NCBI RefSeq assembly: GCF_030014955.1
Contig: NZ_JAGRPV010000001.1
Coordinates: 8,085,501 to 8,149,500 of the forward strand
Direction of reading: 5' to 3'
Length of the DNA stretch: 64,000 nucleotides
From: Cohnella hashimotonis
GTDB lineage: Bacteria > Bacillota > Bacilli > Paenibacillales > Paenibacillaceae
Shown here: positions 1 through 9,300 of the stretch, one piece after another
Layout of the letters: every line of letters starts with the position of its first letter
Position numbering within the stretch: position 1 is the first letter of the stretch
Notes under the pieces: model-generated
Databases searched by the model: none
What the model saw: only the letters and a program-made list of their open reading frames with translations
What the model was told of the DNA's origin: nothing
Made by a program: the position numbers and the translations under genes

Positions 1-710
1 TGTTAGACCATGTTGACTTCGAGATCAGGTCTACGGATAAAGTAGCCATCATTGGTGCAAACGGCACCGGGAAAACGACTCTACTCCGAGATATCTTTAA
101 AAATAGCCATGATTCCATTGAAATCAATGCTGACGTTAAAGTGGCATACTTATCTCAGAATCAAGGCGAAGTGCTGAAGGATTCGAATACGGTAATGGAT
201 GAATTCATCGAGGCCGGGTTTAAAACTTACGATGAGATTAGAGCGTACCTCTCGAGCTATGGCTTTGAAGGAGAAATCGTTAATCAGAAGATAGCCTCTT
301 TATCCGGCGGAGAGAAAAATTTGCTTCAAATCGCCAAAGTAGCCGCCAGTAAAGCGAACGTACTGCTTCTTGATGAACCGACCAGCCATTTGGACACCTA
401 TACGCAAATCGCACTTGAGAAAGCCATTGAAGAATATAAAGGCGCGATTCTCATGGTTTCTCATGACTTCTATTCGGTCGTAAATGGCATGGACTATGTT
501 TTAATCATTGAGGACAAGACGATTAGAAAAATGAGCATGCGGAAATTTAGGCAGATGATCTATGCCAGCCATTTTGATCGGGATTATCTGGAAAAGGAAG
601 AAAAGAAAAAATCGGTTGAATTGAAAATAGAGTCGGCTTTAAAAGATACGGATTTTGAACTTGCCAAAGGCTTGGTTGATGAGCTGGAAGGGCTGATTAA
701 GCTGCTTTGA
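1..710 (+). CDS. ABC-F family ATP-binding protein, C-terminal part (5' truncated by window edge)
   Basis: This is the second ATP-binding half of an ABC-F protein, a soluble ribosome-acting ATPase family that includes antibiotic-protection factors of the Vga/Lsa/Msr type. The reading frame is open from base 3, so the true start lies outside the window; the first in-frame start-like codon (GTG at 141) is inside the domain. Visible motifs are Walker A GANGTGKTT (about bases 57-83), the ABC signature LSGGEKN, Walker B VLLLDEPTSHLD and the switch histidine in MVSHDFYS. The stop is TGA at 708-710. There are no membrane segments, which fits ABC-F rather than a transporter. A short charged C-terminal extension follows the domain. 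The sequence is more AT-rich than the following genes. The exact subfamily (resistance or housekeeping) cannot be set from this half. Confidence 0.9.
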   Translation, partial: LDHVDFEIRSTDKVAIIGANGTGKTTLLRDIFKNSHDSIEINADVKVAYLSQNQGEVLKDSNTVMDEFIEAGFKTYDEIRAYLSSYGFEGEIVNQKIASLSGGEKNLLQIAKVAASKANVLLLDEPTSHLDTYTQIALEKAIEEYKGAILMVSHDFYSVVNGMDYVLIIEDKTIRKMSMRKFRQMIYASHFDRDYLEKEEKKKSVELKIESALKDTDFELAKGLVDELEGLIKLL

Positions 711-711
711 A

Positions 712-954
712 TCAATCTCCTCCATCCACCCCATGCATATACGGATACAACAAAACCAACCCAGCCAAATAAAGCACAAAGGCAAACCACGCAGGCAGCA
801 AATGGATGAAATCAGTGTAGCCGATCCCGTAATGGACGCTCAGGCCGGCGATAAAGGCGAGGAAGCGCTCGTCGTAGGGAAGCAGCACACTCGATAGCGC
901 GATTAGCCAAGCGATTAATCCACCGATGATCATGCCGATCCCAAGCAAACACAT
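712..954 (-). CDS. small integral membrane protein, unknown function
   Basis: An 80-residue hydrophobic protein with two to three predicted membrane segments: residues about 3-25 (LLGIGMIIGGLIAWLIAL), a central stretch around 33-45, and about 52-72 (AWFAFVLYLAGLVLLYPY). The start ATG at 954 lies inside the last codons of the upstream gene (25-bp overlap), with GGAGG about 12 bases upstream, so translational coupling is likely. It ends one base from the convergent ABC-F stop. I do not recognise a family. The hydrophobic profile and the ribosome site make it more likely real than chance, but no function is proposed. Confidence 0.6.
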   Translation of the reverse strand: MCLLGIGMIIGGLIAWLIALSSVLLPYDERFLAFIAGLSVHYGIGYTDFIHLLPAWFAFVLYLAGLVLLYPYMHGVDGGD

Positions 955-1970
955 CCAACCCCAATGCCTCCAGAGGATGGCGTTTCAGGGACGGCGGTGC
1001 TCGCTGCCTTGTTGCTAATAATCGCATCGTTAATCCGCTTAGGCAAGCCCGGTCCTGCAAAAACAAATCCGCTGCCAAGAAGTACGGCATCTGCGTCGTT
1101 TTGGAGGAAGAGCGTCGCATCCTGGGGCTCATGGACGCCGGCGGCGACTTTGACGATCCAACTCGAAGGTCCTAATTGCCGTACGAGCCGAAGCGTCTCC
1201 AAGCCCGATGACTTCACGCAACTTCCTTGAACCGCCGCTCCGCCTTCCGCAGCTAGCTCTCCCCCGATCACAACACCGTGCCACGCAGAACAATCGATAG
1301 GTTGAAGCAGATGGTGAAGCCGATCTTCCGATAAGTCAGGCGGGAGGTATAAAAAAAACGGGCATTCTGTTTCCGCGCAATCAACCATTCGGTTCAGTAT
1401 GCGATGACATACAGAAGCGTCCCCAATGAGGGACGTTATATCTACATAAATACCCGCAGCGCCAACCGCCGTCAGCCGATCGATCAGGTGAGTAAACTGG
1501 GAAATCACTTCTTCATCGGACGCGCCAGGCATGGCAGCGATTCGTACGTACTTGGGCAGACTGTGTCCTGAAGCCGCGAGTTTTTGTATGACGGCAGGCA
1601 AGCCTTCGTTTTCGAAAGGCTCGGGAAAATAAATCAGCTCTTGCTTGGCATTGAGTTCAATCGGTTCGTGGGATGCGATCGGTTGTACGGTGACGGGGCC
1701 AATCTCCACAAAGCCGAAGCCAAGCCTGGCAAGCCCGCGTTGGGCAGTGCCTTCGGGATCGATTGTGCCTGATAAACCTACTGGCGTCGCCGACCACCCC
1801 GTCTCGAGCAAAGGGGAAGGCTCCTGGTGGCCTAGCGTCTTAATGAGAAATGCGCCGCCTGGCATGCGACCGACAGCGCCGAAGGCGTTGAGCGTGATGC
1901 GCCGTGCGGTTCGAGCCGGCAGACGCAGCAGTAACGGGCGAAACAAGGTTTGATAAGACCAATCCGGCAC
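930..1970 (-). CDS. degenerate dihydroorotate dehydrogenase-like protein
   Basis: This 346-residue protein has the length and layout of class 2 dihydroorotate dehydrogenase (PyrD, FMN-dependent, pyrimidine synthesis): an N-terminal helical part, then a barrel that ends in the phosphate-site-like stretch DADAVLLGSGFVFAGP, which parallels the family's 'GA..VQ..S.FVY.GP'. Key family segments are not kept. The usual AGFDKNG loop reads SGTIDPEG, with no lysine, and the catalytic N-x-S-S-P-N-T loop reads VDITSLIG. It may therefore be a non-catalytic paralogue. The start is GTG at 1970, with AAAGGAG ten bases upstream; a longer TTG start at 1997 lacks such a site. It is divergent from the LuxR regulator and overlaps the small membrane gene. 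Family assignment is fairly sure; activity is doubtful. Confidence 0.7.
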   Translation of the reverse strand: MPDWSYQTLFRPLLLRLPARTARRITLNAFGAVGRMPGGAFLIKTLGHQEPSPLLETGWSATPVGLSGTIDPEGTAQRGLARLGFGFVEIGPVTVQPIASHEPIELNAKQELIYFPEPFENEGLPAVIQKLAASGHSLPKYVRIAAMPGASDEEVISQFTHLIDRLTAVGAAGIYVDITSLIGDASVCHRILNRMVDCAETECPFFLYLPPDLSEDRLHHLLQPIDCSAWHGVVIGGELAAEGGAAVQGSCVKSSGLETLRLVRQLGPSSWIVKVAAGVHEPQDATLFLQNDADAVLLGSGFVFAGPGLPKRINDAIISNKAASTAVPETPSSGGIGVGCVCLGSA

Positions 1971-2034
1971 GTATCGCGGTCTCCTTTGGACGGACAACTG
2001 TAATCAGATCATACCATTGGATGCCTTCGACGGG

Positions 2035-2040
2035 TATAAT
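2035..2040 (+). promoter_or_regulatory. possible -10 element for the LuxR-type regulator
   Basis: A perfect TATAAT lies 38 bases before the chosen ATG at 2078. No good -35 hexamer sits 16-18 bases upstream, so an activator-dependent promoter, or chance, are both possible. Confidence 0.35.
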
Positions 2041-2077
2041 AAGGAAAAGATTCGACAGCCGACCCCGAGGTGCCGAC

Positions 2078-4594
2078 ATGATTCTGAGTACCAAACTGCA
2101 TATCCCGCAAACGCGGCGCGACGACCTTGTCGAGCGAACGGCGATAACGGAGCTATTAAATAGAGGCTTGAAGAGCAAGCTTACGTCCCTATCGGCTCCC
2201 GGAGGATATGGCAAGACAACGGCTCTAAGCCAGTGGCTGCAGCAGTCCGCCATCCCTGCCGTATGGATCTCCTTGGGCCCGCAAGATAATGACCTGATTG
2301 CGTTTTGGAGCTATACGATCGCTGCAATCAATAGTAAGAATCCTCAGTTTGCGGAAGCGGTCACCCCGTATTTGCCCTCCTTAAAGTCGGGAGCGTTCGA
2401 GCCCTTCATCTCGGCCATGGTTCGCGAGCTTGACAGCTGCTCGGATGAATTCGTTTTAGTTTGGGACGACTATCACACGATTGATTTTGCGCCCATTCAC
2501 GCGTCGGTCGCTTATTTCCTTGCTTATTTGCCCGCTCACTTCCACCTCTATGTCACAAGCCGGACTGAAATGCCTTTTCCGACGGCAAGGCTGCAGACGA
2601 CTGGCCAAATGGTGAAAATCACGGTTCAGGAGCTGCGATTTCAACTTGCGGAGGGCATCCGTTACTTTCAGGATTGCATGGGATTGTCGCTGTCGGGAGA
2701 TAAGATCGCGGTGCTCGTCGACCGTACGGAGGGATGGATCAGCGGCCTGTATCTTGCGGCCATTTCGCTGCAAAGAAGCGGCGATCATGCGGAATTTATC
2801 CGTGCCTTCAGCGGGGAGCACCGCAACATAGCCGATTACCTGTTTCAGGAGGTTTTTAGCCTCCAGCCGAGCGAGATTCAGTCCTTTCTATTGGAGTCCG
2901 CGATCTTAGACAGGATGAACGGCACGCTGTGCGAGGCGGTTACAGGACAAGCGAACTGTCAGGAACTGCTGGAAACGCTGGAGCAGCAGCATTTGTTCAT
3001 CGTCTCGCTGGACGATCAACGGGAGTGGTATCGCTACCATCATTTGTTTTCCGATTTTTTACGGCGGCTTTTTCGGAAGCGATATGCGGGAAGATCGAAG
3101 GAACTGCACACCAAGGCGGCCCAGTGGTTGGAGGCGAACGGGTTTTTAGAAGAGGCGGTAGAGCAGTTGCTTATGGAAGGGCATTATCTGGAAGCAAGCG
3201 ATCTCATGGAAAAGCATCTACAAGACTTTCGCGTGAAAAGAGGAGTGCTTTACCGATGGCTTTGCGAGCTGCCGGAGTCTTGTTTGGCGGATAAACCGGG
3301 CATTCAGTTTCTTTATGTCAAAGTGATGGTGGAAGCGGGTCAAATGGAGCTGGCGCAAGCCAGACTTCGTCAAATGGAGAACAAGCTTTCGGATCCCGAA
3401 TGGACAGCGTACGTTGGGAATGTGCTTTATTTGTCCTCGGCGGTTTCTTTTTACCGGAAAGATATTCGACAAGTGGATGAATACATGGAGATGTTCGACC
3501 GGCATATGCCGGAAGGCAGCTACCTTCAGATGATCGAAGGGAATTCATATTCCATCAGTTTCGACACGCAATTGAGCTTTATCAACGATTTGCATGAAGC
3601 GGAGAGATACTTTTCGAAGTGGGTTAAGAGATGGGAGAGCAGAGAGGATTATCCCTTTGTCGGCTTTTATTATGTTACGTACAGCTTGCTGTTATACGAG
3701 CAGAACCGATTGGAAGAGGCTGAAGTTTATGCGGAAAGGGCGCTGCAGACCAAGTGTATACAGCCCTATGGCCTTATATTGTTCGGTGCCGCCGCAGTTG
3801 CTGTGCGGATCTATCAAGCCAAAGGGGCTTCGGCCAGAGCGTTTGATCTGCTGGAGCAGCTCAAATCGAAGATCCATTCTCCGGACAAAAGTATTTTCAT
3901 GAGGAAGATAGAGGCAGAGAAGGCTTATTTGTCGCTTGTGAATGGTTCCTTTGATGCGGGTTGGCTGCAAGCATGCGGCATCCAATATACTGATACGGCT
4001 CCGTTTGCTTCGATCAGGGAATATTCTCACTTGGCACGGGCATGCATGGCGTGCGGCAGGGAGAGCGATGCCTTGCAGCTGCTTGAGCAAATGTACGGAT
4101 TTGTCCATGATGAAGATCGAACCTGGGATAAGGTAAAGGTGACGATTCTGCAAAGCTTGGCTTTTTACCAAAAAGGAGAGACGGCAGACGCCCTTATGAA
4201 GCTGGAAGCGGCGCTCCAATTGGCGGAACCGGGGAGATACATCCGCAGCTTCCTGGATGAAGGGGTCAAGATGGCAGAGCTGCTGCGCGAATATACCGGG
4301 CACAGGCAGACTAACGCGAATCCGATGTCTCCGATCATGCGCTACGCCAGAGAATTGCTGCTGCGCATGTCGGACCCTGCGAATGAGACGGCCACATCGG
4401 GCGCCCTGATCACGAAGCAGGAATTAAAAATATTACGGATGATCGAGATGGGGCTGTCGAATAAACAGATCGCCGACCAGCTTCAGATTACGACGGAGAC
4501 GGTCAAAAGCCATCTGAAAAGCATGTATCGAAAGCTTCGCGTGAACAAAAGAGAGCAGGCGCTGGAGCAAGGGAAAGCATTAAAGTGGTTGTAG
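2078..4594 (+). CDS. MalT/LAL-type ATP-binding LuxR-family transcriptional regulator
   Basis: An 838-residue STAND-class transcription factor of the MalT/LAL type. It would bind an unknown inducer and ATP, oligomerise and activate transcription. Near the N-terminus is Walker A GGYGKTT (residues 42-48) and Walker B FVLVWDD (about 125-131). A long helical TPR-like middle follows, and a C-terminal LuxR helix-turn-helix (about 775-838) contains LTKQELKIL-type and SNKQIADQL / TVKSHLKSMYRKL motifs. The ATG at 2078 is preferred because GAGGTG sits just upstream and the protein then begins ILSTKLHIPQ, as is typical of the family; the frame stays open further upstream only because it overlaps the divergent gene. 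The inducer and targets are unknown; the nearest candidate targets are its own neighbours. Confidence 0.9.
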   Translation: MILSTKLHIPQTRRDDLVERTAITELLNRGLKSKLTSLSAPGGYGKTTALSQWLQQSAIPAVWISLGPQDNDLIAFWSYTIAAINSKNPQFAEAVTPYLPSLKSGAFEPFISAMVRELDSCSDEFVLVWDDYHTIDFAPIHASVAYFLAYLPAHFHLYVTSRTEMPFPTARLQTTGQMVKITVQELRFQLAEGIRYFQDCMGLSLSGDKIAVLVDRTEGWISGLYLAAISLQRSGDHAEFIRAFSGEHRNIADYLFQEVFSLQPSEIQSFLLESAILDRMNGTLCEAVTGQANCQELLETLEQQHLFIVSLDDQREWYRYHHLFSDFLRRLFRKRYAGRSKELHTKAAQWLEANGFLEEAVEQLLMEGHYLEASDLMEKHLQDFRVKRGVLYRWLCELPESCLADKPGIQFLYVKVMVEAGQMELAQARLRQMENKLSDPEWTAYVGNVLYLSSAVSFYRKDIRQVDEYMEMFDRHMPEGSYLQMIEGNSYSISFDTQLSFINDLHEAERYFSKWVKRWESREDYPFVGFYYVTYSLLLYEQNRLEEAEVYAERALQTKCIQPYGLILFGAAAVAVRIYQAKGASARAFDLLEQLKSKIHSPDKSIFMRKIEAEKAYLSLVNGSFDAGWLQACGIQYTDTAPFASIREYSHLARACMACGRESDALQLLEQMYGFVHDEDRTWDKVKVTILQSLAFYQKGETADALMKLEAALQLAEPGRYIRSFLDEGVKMAELLREYTGHRQTNANPMSPIMRYARELLLRMSDPANETATSGALITKQELKILRMIEMGLSNKQIADQLQITTETVKSHLKSMYRKLRVNKREQALEQGKALKWL

Positions 4595-4654
4595 CGCGCG
4601 TTGTACAATAAATACCGGTATAAGAATATCCCCCATAATTTTACCCCCCCCCCT

Positions 4655-4679
4655 CCCCCTTGGATGGGGGATTTTTTTT
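4655..4679 (+). terminator. rho-independent terminator after LuxR regulator
   Basis: A CCCCC/GGGGG stem (4655-4659 with 4666-4670), loop TTGGAT, and eight T residues at 4672-4679. It is preceded by a run of ten C at 4644-4653. The rest of the 4595-4863 gap shows nothing else I can support. Confidence 0.75.
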
Positions 4680-4863
4680 GCGCTGTAATCATCTTATAGT
4701 AGTGCAAAAGTAACATGATTCGACGTTTTTCAATCCCATTATAAGCAGCTGGGCATTATTGAAGGCAAAGGCGCCAATGCTTGCCCAACCGATTCACTCG
4801 ATCCGGCAAATTCTTTGACAACTCCACCTTCGCCATATCCGCAATTGCTGTACTTTCGGAAGA

Positions 4864-7851
4864 TCAGAGGAGAGCAGGGATGGAAAACGTGACGGACGTG
4901 CCTTTGGCCGAACTGCTCTCGATGATCAGCGTCTCGTTGTAAAGATGCTTGAGACGTTTTTGAATATTTTCCAGACCGACATTCGCCCCTCGGGCATCGC
5001 TGACGGCCATGTTTTTTGCAGGAAAGCCTACGCCATTATCCTGTACGTTCACTTGCAGCCGGCCTTCGCGAAGGTTGACGGAGATCCTTACGGTCCCGCC
5101 TTCCTCTCTGCGCATTACGCCGTGATGGATGGCATTCTCAACAATCGGCTGAAGCATAAGCGGTGGCATTCTGCACGCGCCGGCTTCCGGATCAATGTCG
5201 TATTCCACCCGCAGCTCGCTGCCAAAACGCGCAAGCTCGATATCTACGTATGCTTTTATCAAAGTGAGCTCCCGACGGACCTCGGACAGTTCCGCTTCGC
5301 CTCTAAAATCAAAGCTGTAGCGCAAATAAGCGCTGAAGTTCTGGAGCACCGTGCGAGACTTGGCGTGATCGGTATGACTTAACGATAAGATCGTGTTGAG
5401 CGTGTTGAACAAGAAGTGGGGCTTAATTTGCGCTTGAAGGAAAGCCAGCTCTTTTTGTACGACTTGCCCCATAGCCTGTTTAAGTGCGACGAGTGTCCTG
5501 ACGCGGGTGCGCAGCTCCGACATGTCGTAAGGCTTCTGCAGGAAGTCATTAGCTCCGGCATCAAAGCCAAACGCCATTCCTTCCCGGCTTGAGCCTGCCG
5601 TGACGAGCAGAACGGGTAATTCGGGCAAGGTGTAGCGTTCCCTGATCTGTCTGCACAGATCGTAGCCGCTCATTCCCGGCATCATGATGTCCAGGATGCA
5701 CAAGTCGTACGATTGCTCCTCGATTCGTTGAAGCGCTTCTTCTCCGCTTCCTACAGCCGTCACTTTGTAGCCGTCCAGCGAGAGAACGTTTAATAAGGTA
5801 CGCAGGTTGCTATAGTCGTCGTCCACGATCAGTATGTTTACTGGGCCGTGACCTTCCATAGCATAGAATTTTTCCGGTTCCGGCGCTTCTTCGATCTCCA
5901 CTGGCGGTACGGCTTCGGCCGGTACCGGCGCCGCCGGCAGCGTGAGTATCATTTGCGTACCGCTGCCGATGGAAGAGACCGCCACAATCGTTCCTCCTTG
6001 CAGCTCGGCCAACTGCCGCGCGATGAACAAGCCTAGCCCGACGCCACCGGAGAGCTGGGTGTCCGTTTCAGCTGCCTGCTCGTAGGACATAAAGACGGAT
6101 TCCAGCCGATCCGGCGGAATGCCTCTGCCGGTATCGGAGACCGTAATCTTTACTTGACCGGCTGTAATGCGCGCAGTAACGGAGACGCTGCCTCGTTCCG
6201 TATATTTGACCGCATTGTCGATCAGGTTCCGGATAATCTGATACAGTCTGTTTTCGTCCGCCATCACGAAGAATGCTGCGGGAGGAATTCGATTGTCGAG
6301 CAGCAGCGGCTTACTCTTGATGGCATAACCGTATAGTCCGATTACCGCACCCACGACCGCCGACAAGTCCACGGGCGCGATGTGCAGAACAAGATCGCGG
6401 TGCTTCATGCGCGAGTAGTCCAGAATGTCATTAACCAATATCGTCAGCCGTCGGCCGATATCCCTGACCAGCTGCAGATCTTCGGACTGCTCGCGGCCAA
6501 GCGGCCCGCGCGCGCCTTCGATCAGGGATTGCGAGATATTAATAATACCGTTAAGCGGCGATTTGAACTCATGCGAAGTATTGGCCAAAAATTCATCCTT
6601 CAGCTTGTCGGCCGCGGACAGCTTGTCCGTTAAGCGCCTGACTTGATTGTAGTCGTTCGTAAACTGCAGGGACATGTACAGCGCCTGGGAGATGACAAGA
6701 ATCGGCTGGGCGATCGGCAGGAAAAAGTGGCCGTCGAGCTGCCAGAGCGTGTTAAGCGCAGAGGTGAACATCATGATGAAGCAGCTTATGGCGGATAGCG
6801 TTAGATAAACGGCACCGGGCCTGCGCTTGAGCGATGCCTTGTACATATAATAACCGTTCAGTCCCATGACAAAGGCGGACATCGGCAGAATCGAATAGAT
6901 ATAAGGCGCGTAATACGTTGCTTTGGTGAAGATTACGAGCAACGCGCACGCCGCCAGAATGATCTCCAGCACGCGAAGCGCCTTGCGCGAGAATACGCCA
7001 GGCAACAGGTAATAAGTGAATCTGGAGAAGAAAAACAATACGCCGAGCGCGGACAAATTCTCGATCCACAGCTGCGGCATGACGTCAAGCGAAGGCAGCA
7101 GCTTCATGAGCAGGCGCTCCGAATGTGTCATCTGATAGATGCCGCCGCAAAAGCTCACAAATGCAAAGTAAATAAGTTCCTTGCTGTTGTTGCGCTGAAA
7201 ATACAGGACGAAGAAGTAAAGACCGATAAAAAGAAAACCCGAAGAGACAACGCCGTCCAACAGCACGTTATACTCGCCCAGATGGGCAATCACGTCCTGC
7301 CTGCCCAACGTAATCGTCTGCACCATGCCCGAGTTGAAGCTCTTGAAGCTCGCGACCTGAACGAGAATGTCGAGATCGTTGTTTCCTTGAAGTTGAAAAT
7401 AGCCTGCGTAAGGGGTATTGCGATGGATGATGGCCGAGGGATCGGCAGCCGGCGAACCGCTGTGTCCGATCTCGTCTCCATTGACGAAGATCCGGTTGGA
7501 AGCCCGGATGTTGGACGTCTTCAGCGCGAGCGTACCCTCGCTGCAGGATAAATGAGCTTGCAGGCGGTACGTGGCATAGCCGTTGATGGGGAGTGTGACG
7601 TCCCCGATCCGCTGGCCGTTCCAATGACCGGGCACGTTCATATAAGCTTGGGGCGTTATCGCGCCTTCTGCCAGATCGGCGGGAGTCAAGAGCCGGGACC
7701 AATAAAACGACCATTCTCCGTTAAGCGGGACCGTAACGTCCGAGGCACAGTCCCATTCCGTCAGATCGATCGAGCCGGACACGGCGACCGGCTTGTAAGC
7801 GTGTTGATGCTGATAGATGGGAACAAAGAAGGTTGCGGCGTAGACAAGCAC
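4864..7851 (-). CDS. 7TMR-type hybrid sensor kinase with two kinase modules (HK-REC-HK)
   Basis: A 995-residue (or longer) membrane sensor. In order: an extracellular 7TMR-DISM-like carbohydrate-binding-type domain (residues about 25-185), seven membrane segments (about 200-395), a HisKA dimerisation domain with phospho-acceptor H427 in NTSHEFKSPLNG, an HATPase domain (N-box NLIDNAVKY, G-boxes DTGRGIP and GVGLGLFIA), a receiver domain (acid pocket DDD 677-679, phospho-acceptor D721) and a second, LytS/His_kinase-type module with IKPHFLFNTLN (H812), ENAIHHG and its own ATPase lobe. The conventional start is GTG at 7851, but it has no ribosome site and cuts off the positive residues before the first hydrophobic segment. 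The frame runs on upstream to GGGAGGG (7929-7935), followed at 5 and 8 bases by two ATC codons (7923, 7920), a possible non-canonical start. The response regulator ends just upstream, so the two form an operon. Confidence 0.9.
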   Translation of the reverse strand: MLVYAATFFVPIYQHQHAYKPVAVSGSIDLTEWDCASDVTVPLNGEWSFYWSRLLTPADLAEGAITPQAYMNVPGHWNGQRIGDVTLPINGYATYRLQAHLSCSEGTLALKTSNIRASNRIFVNGDEIGHSGSPAADPSAIIHRNTPYAGYFQLQGNNDLDILVQVASFKSFNSGMVQTITLGRQDVIAHLGEYNVLLDGVVSSGFLFIGLYFFVLYFQRNNSKELIYFAFVSFCGGIYQMTHSERLLMKLLPSLDVMPQLWIENLSALGVLFFFSRFTYYLLPGVFSRKALRVLEIILAACALLVIFTKATYYAPYIYSILPMSAFVMGLNGYYMYKASLKRRPGAVYLTLSAISCFIMMFTSALNTLWQLDGHFFLPIAQPILVISQALYMSLQFTNDYNQVRRLTDKLSAADKLKDEFLANTSHEFKSPLNGIINISQSLIEGARGPLGREQSEDLQLVRDIGRRLTILVNDILDYSRMKHRDLVLHIAPVDLSAVVGAVIGLYGYAIKSKPLLLDNRIPPAAFFVMADENRLYQIIRNLIDNAVKYTERGSVSVTARITAGQVKITVSDTGRGIPPDRLESVFMSYEQAAETDTQLSGGVGLGLFIARQLAELQGGTIVAVSSIGSGTQMILTLPAAPVPAEAVPPVEIEEAPEPEKFYAMEGHGPVNILIVDDDYSNLRTLLNVLSLDGYKVTAVGSGEEALQRIEEQSYDLCILDIMMPGMSGYDLCRQIRERYTLPELPVLLVTAGSSREGMAFGFDAGANDFLQKPYDMSELRTRVRTLVALKQAMGQVVQKELAFLQAQIKPHFLFNTLNTILSLSHTDHAKSRTVLQNFSAYLRYSFDFRGEAELSEVRRELTLIKAYVDIELARFGSELRVEYDIDPEAGACRMPPLMLQPIVENAIHHGVMRREEGGTVRISVNLREGRLQVNVQDNGVGFPAKNMAVSDARGANVGLENIQKRLKHLYNETLIIESSSAKGTSVTFSIPALL

Positions 7852-7951
7852 GGCGATTATAAATACGAGTCGAGGCTTGTTTGCGCGTAATGCGCGTAAT
7901 GCACGTAAGGTAAGATCGATGATAGGAGCCCTCCCGGCTGACGAAGAAGTC

Positions 7952-9145
7952 TCAGTTCGAGGCTTTTCCGGCGTTCAAAACATCCTGGTATAACTGCTTG
8001 ACTCCATCGCCGGGCTGCAGACCGAATTCCCTTTCAAGTATATCGCTCAGTCGATGATAGTGCTGGATAAAACCGGCACGGTCGCCTCGCCTCTCCAGCA
8101 AGCCCAGCATCAGTTCGTGGAAGCCTTCGTCGAACGGATAGCGCCGGAGCAGCTCTCTCAGCTTGCGTTCCGTGACTTCATCGTTGCCTTTGTTTAACAG
8201 ATAGCGGCAATATTGCCGGGAGCGATCGAGATACAAAAGGAGCAGGCGCTCGCGTTTGTCGATGCACCATAGCACGTCCATATCCCGGTAAAGCTCTCCC
8301 GCATACATAGCGAGCATGCGCTCGAACGCTTGGGCGTTGTAATCGTCCACCTTCGAATGGTTCATGAAAAATGCTTCAAAACGCTTAAAGTCCGCGGGGT
8401 CTCCCGACCATGACAGACGATATTTGCCGGAGGAGAACGACAGGTCGGCATGCAGTTTAGAAGCCTTTATCGCCTTGCGCGCCTGGTAGACGGTAGTATG
8501 AAGCATCGTCAGCGCTCTGTCGGCATCGAGGTCGGGCCAGAGCTGTTCGATAATCTCCCATTTGGACATGGGATGATCGCTGTACAGCGCCAGAAAGGCA
8601 ACGAGCTCTTCGCATTTGGCGGTCCGCCACTTGAGCGGGAGGGAATACCGAGACTCGATCTTGAAGCCGCCAAATCCCTTGACGGCCGTATATTCGTCCT
8701 GGGGCGTCGGTGCGGATTTTCCGCCAGTTAGATTGCTTTGAACGTTAGAATGGGCGCTGAGCTTTCGTTTCAGCACGCGGTCTACCGTTTGCCTGACTCT
8801 CCCTTCGTCCGCGGGCTTGAGCAGGTAATTGATCGCATTCAGGCGAAAAGCCTCGATGGCATAATGGCCGTAGCCGGTAACAAAGACGATGTCGGCTTCG
8901 AGTCCGGGATAGCGTTCGAACAGCCGTTCGGCCAATTCCAGGCCACTCATGCCGGGCATATGAACATCCAGAAATATAGCGTCCGGCGCCAATTCGCCTA
9001 CCTGCTCAAGCGCCTCGGAGGGGCGCCGAAATGCGGCTACGACTTCGGTTCGCCCATCCGAGGCGAGCAATATTTTCAGCAAGTCGATCGCAGGCTGTTC
9101 GTCGTCTATGACTATCGCTCTCAACAAGTGGACAGCCCCATTCAT
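7952..9145 (-). CDS. response regulator with SARP/BTAD-type output domain
   Basis: A 397-residue regulator: receiver domain at the N-terminus (acid pocket DD 14-15, phospho-acceptor D60 in AIFLDVHMPG, conserved K109 in NYLLKPAD), then a winged-helix Trans_reg_C-like domain (about 165-245) and a bacterial transcriptional activation domain (BTAD, about 250-395, helical repeats). This is the arrangement of AfsR/SARP-like regulators found next to 7TMR kinases in Paenibacillaceae. It is very likely phosphorylated by the adjacent downstream kinase. ATG at 9145 is used; GGAGGT lies a rather long 15-16 bases upstream. It is divergent from the secreted SLH protein at 9301, which is a possible target (inference from position only). 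Confidence 0.88.
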   Translation of the reverse strand: MNGAVHLLRAIVIDDEQPAIDLLKILLASDGRTEVVAAFRRPSEALEQVGELAPDAIFLDVHMPGMSGLELAERLFERYPGLEADIVFVTGYGHYAIEAFRLNAINYLLKPADEGRVRQTVDRVLKRKLSAHSNVQSNLTGGKSAPTPQDEYTAVKGFGGFKIESRYSLPLKWRTAKCEELVAFLALYSDHPMSKWEIIEQLWPDLDADRALTMLHTTVYQARKAIKASKLHADLSFSSGKYRLSWSGDPADFKRFEAFFMNHSKVDDYNAQAFERMLAMYAGELYRDMDVLWCIDKRERLLLLYLDRSRQYCRYLLNKGNDEVTERKLRELLRRYPFDEGFHELMLGLLERRGDRAGFIQHYHRLSDILEREFGLQPGDGVKQLYQDVLNAGKASN

Positions 9146-9300
9146 GGAGAAAAAATTAGTACCTCCTTTTTACCATATTTAGTTTCTTTTTTCGACATGA
9201 ATTCAGGATTTTCGTCGAATATTGTTCAGAGAATGTCCAGAGTCGGTTGTTATCATGGAAGAGCGATAGTCAGAATCAACAGGAGGGTACTGCATCTACA

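Noticed and set aside
1904..2077. N-terminal extension of the LuxR-type regulator
   Set aside because: The 58 extra residues overlap the divergent gene and its ribosome site and do not look like the family N-terminus, which begins at the ATG 2078.
4644..4653. Run of ten C as a phase-variation tract
   Set aside because: It lies after the LuxR stop and before the terminator stem, outside any reading frame or promoter spacer, so length change would have no obvious effect.
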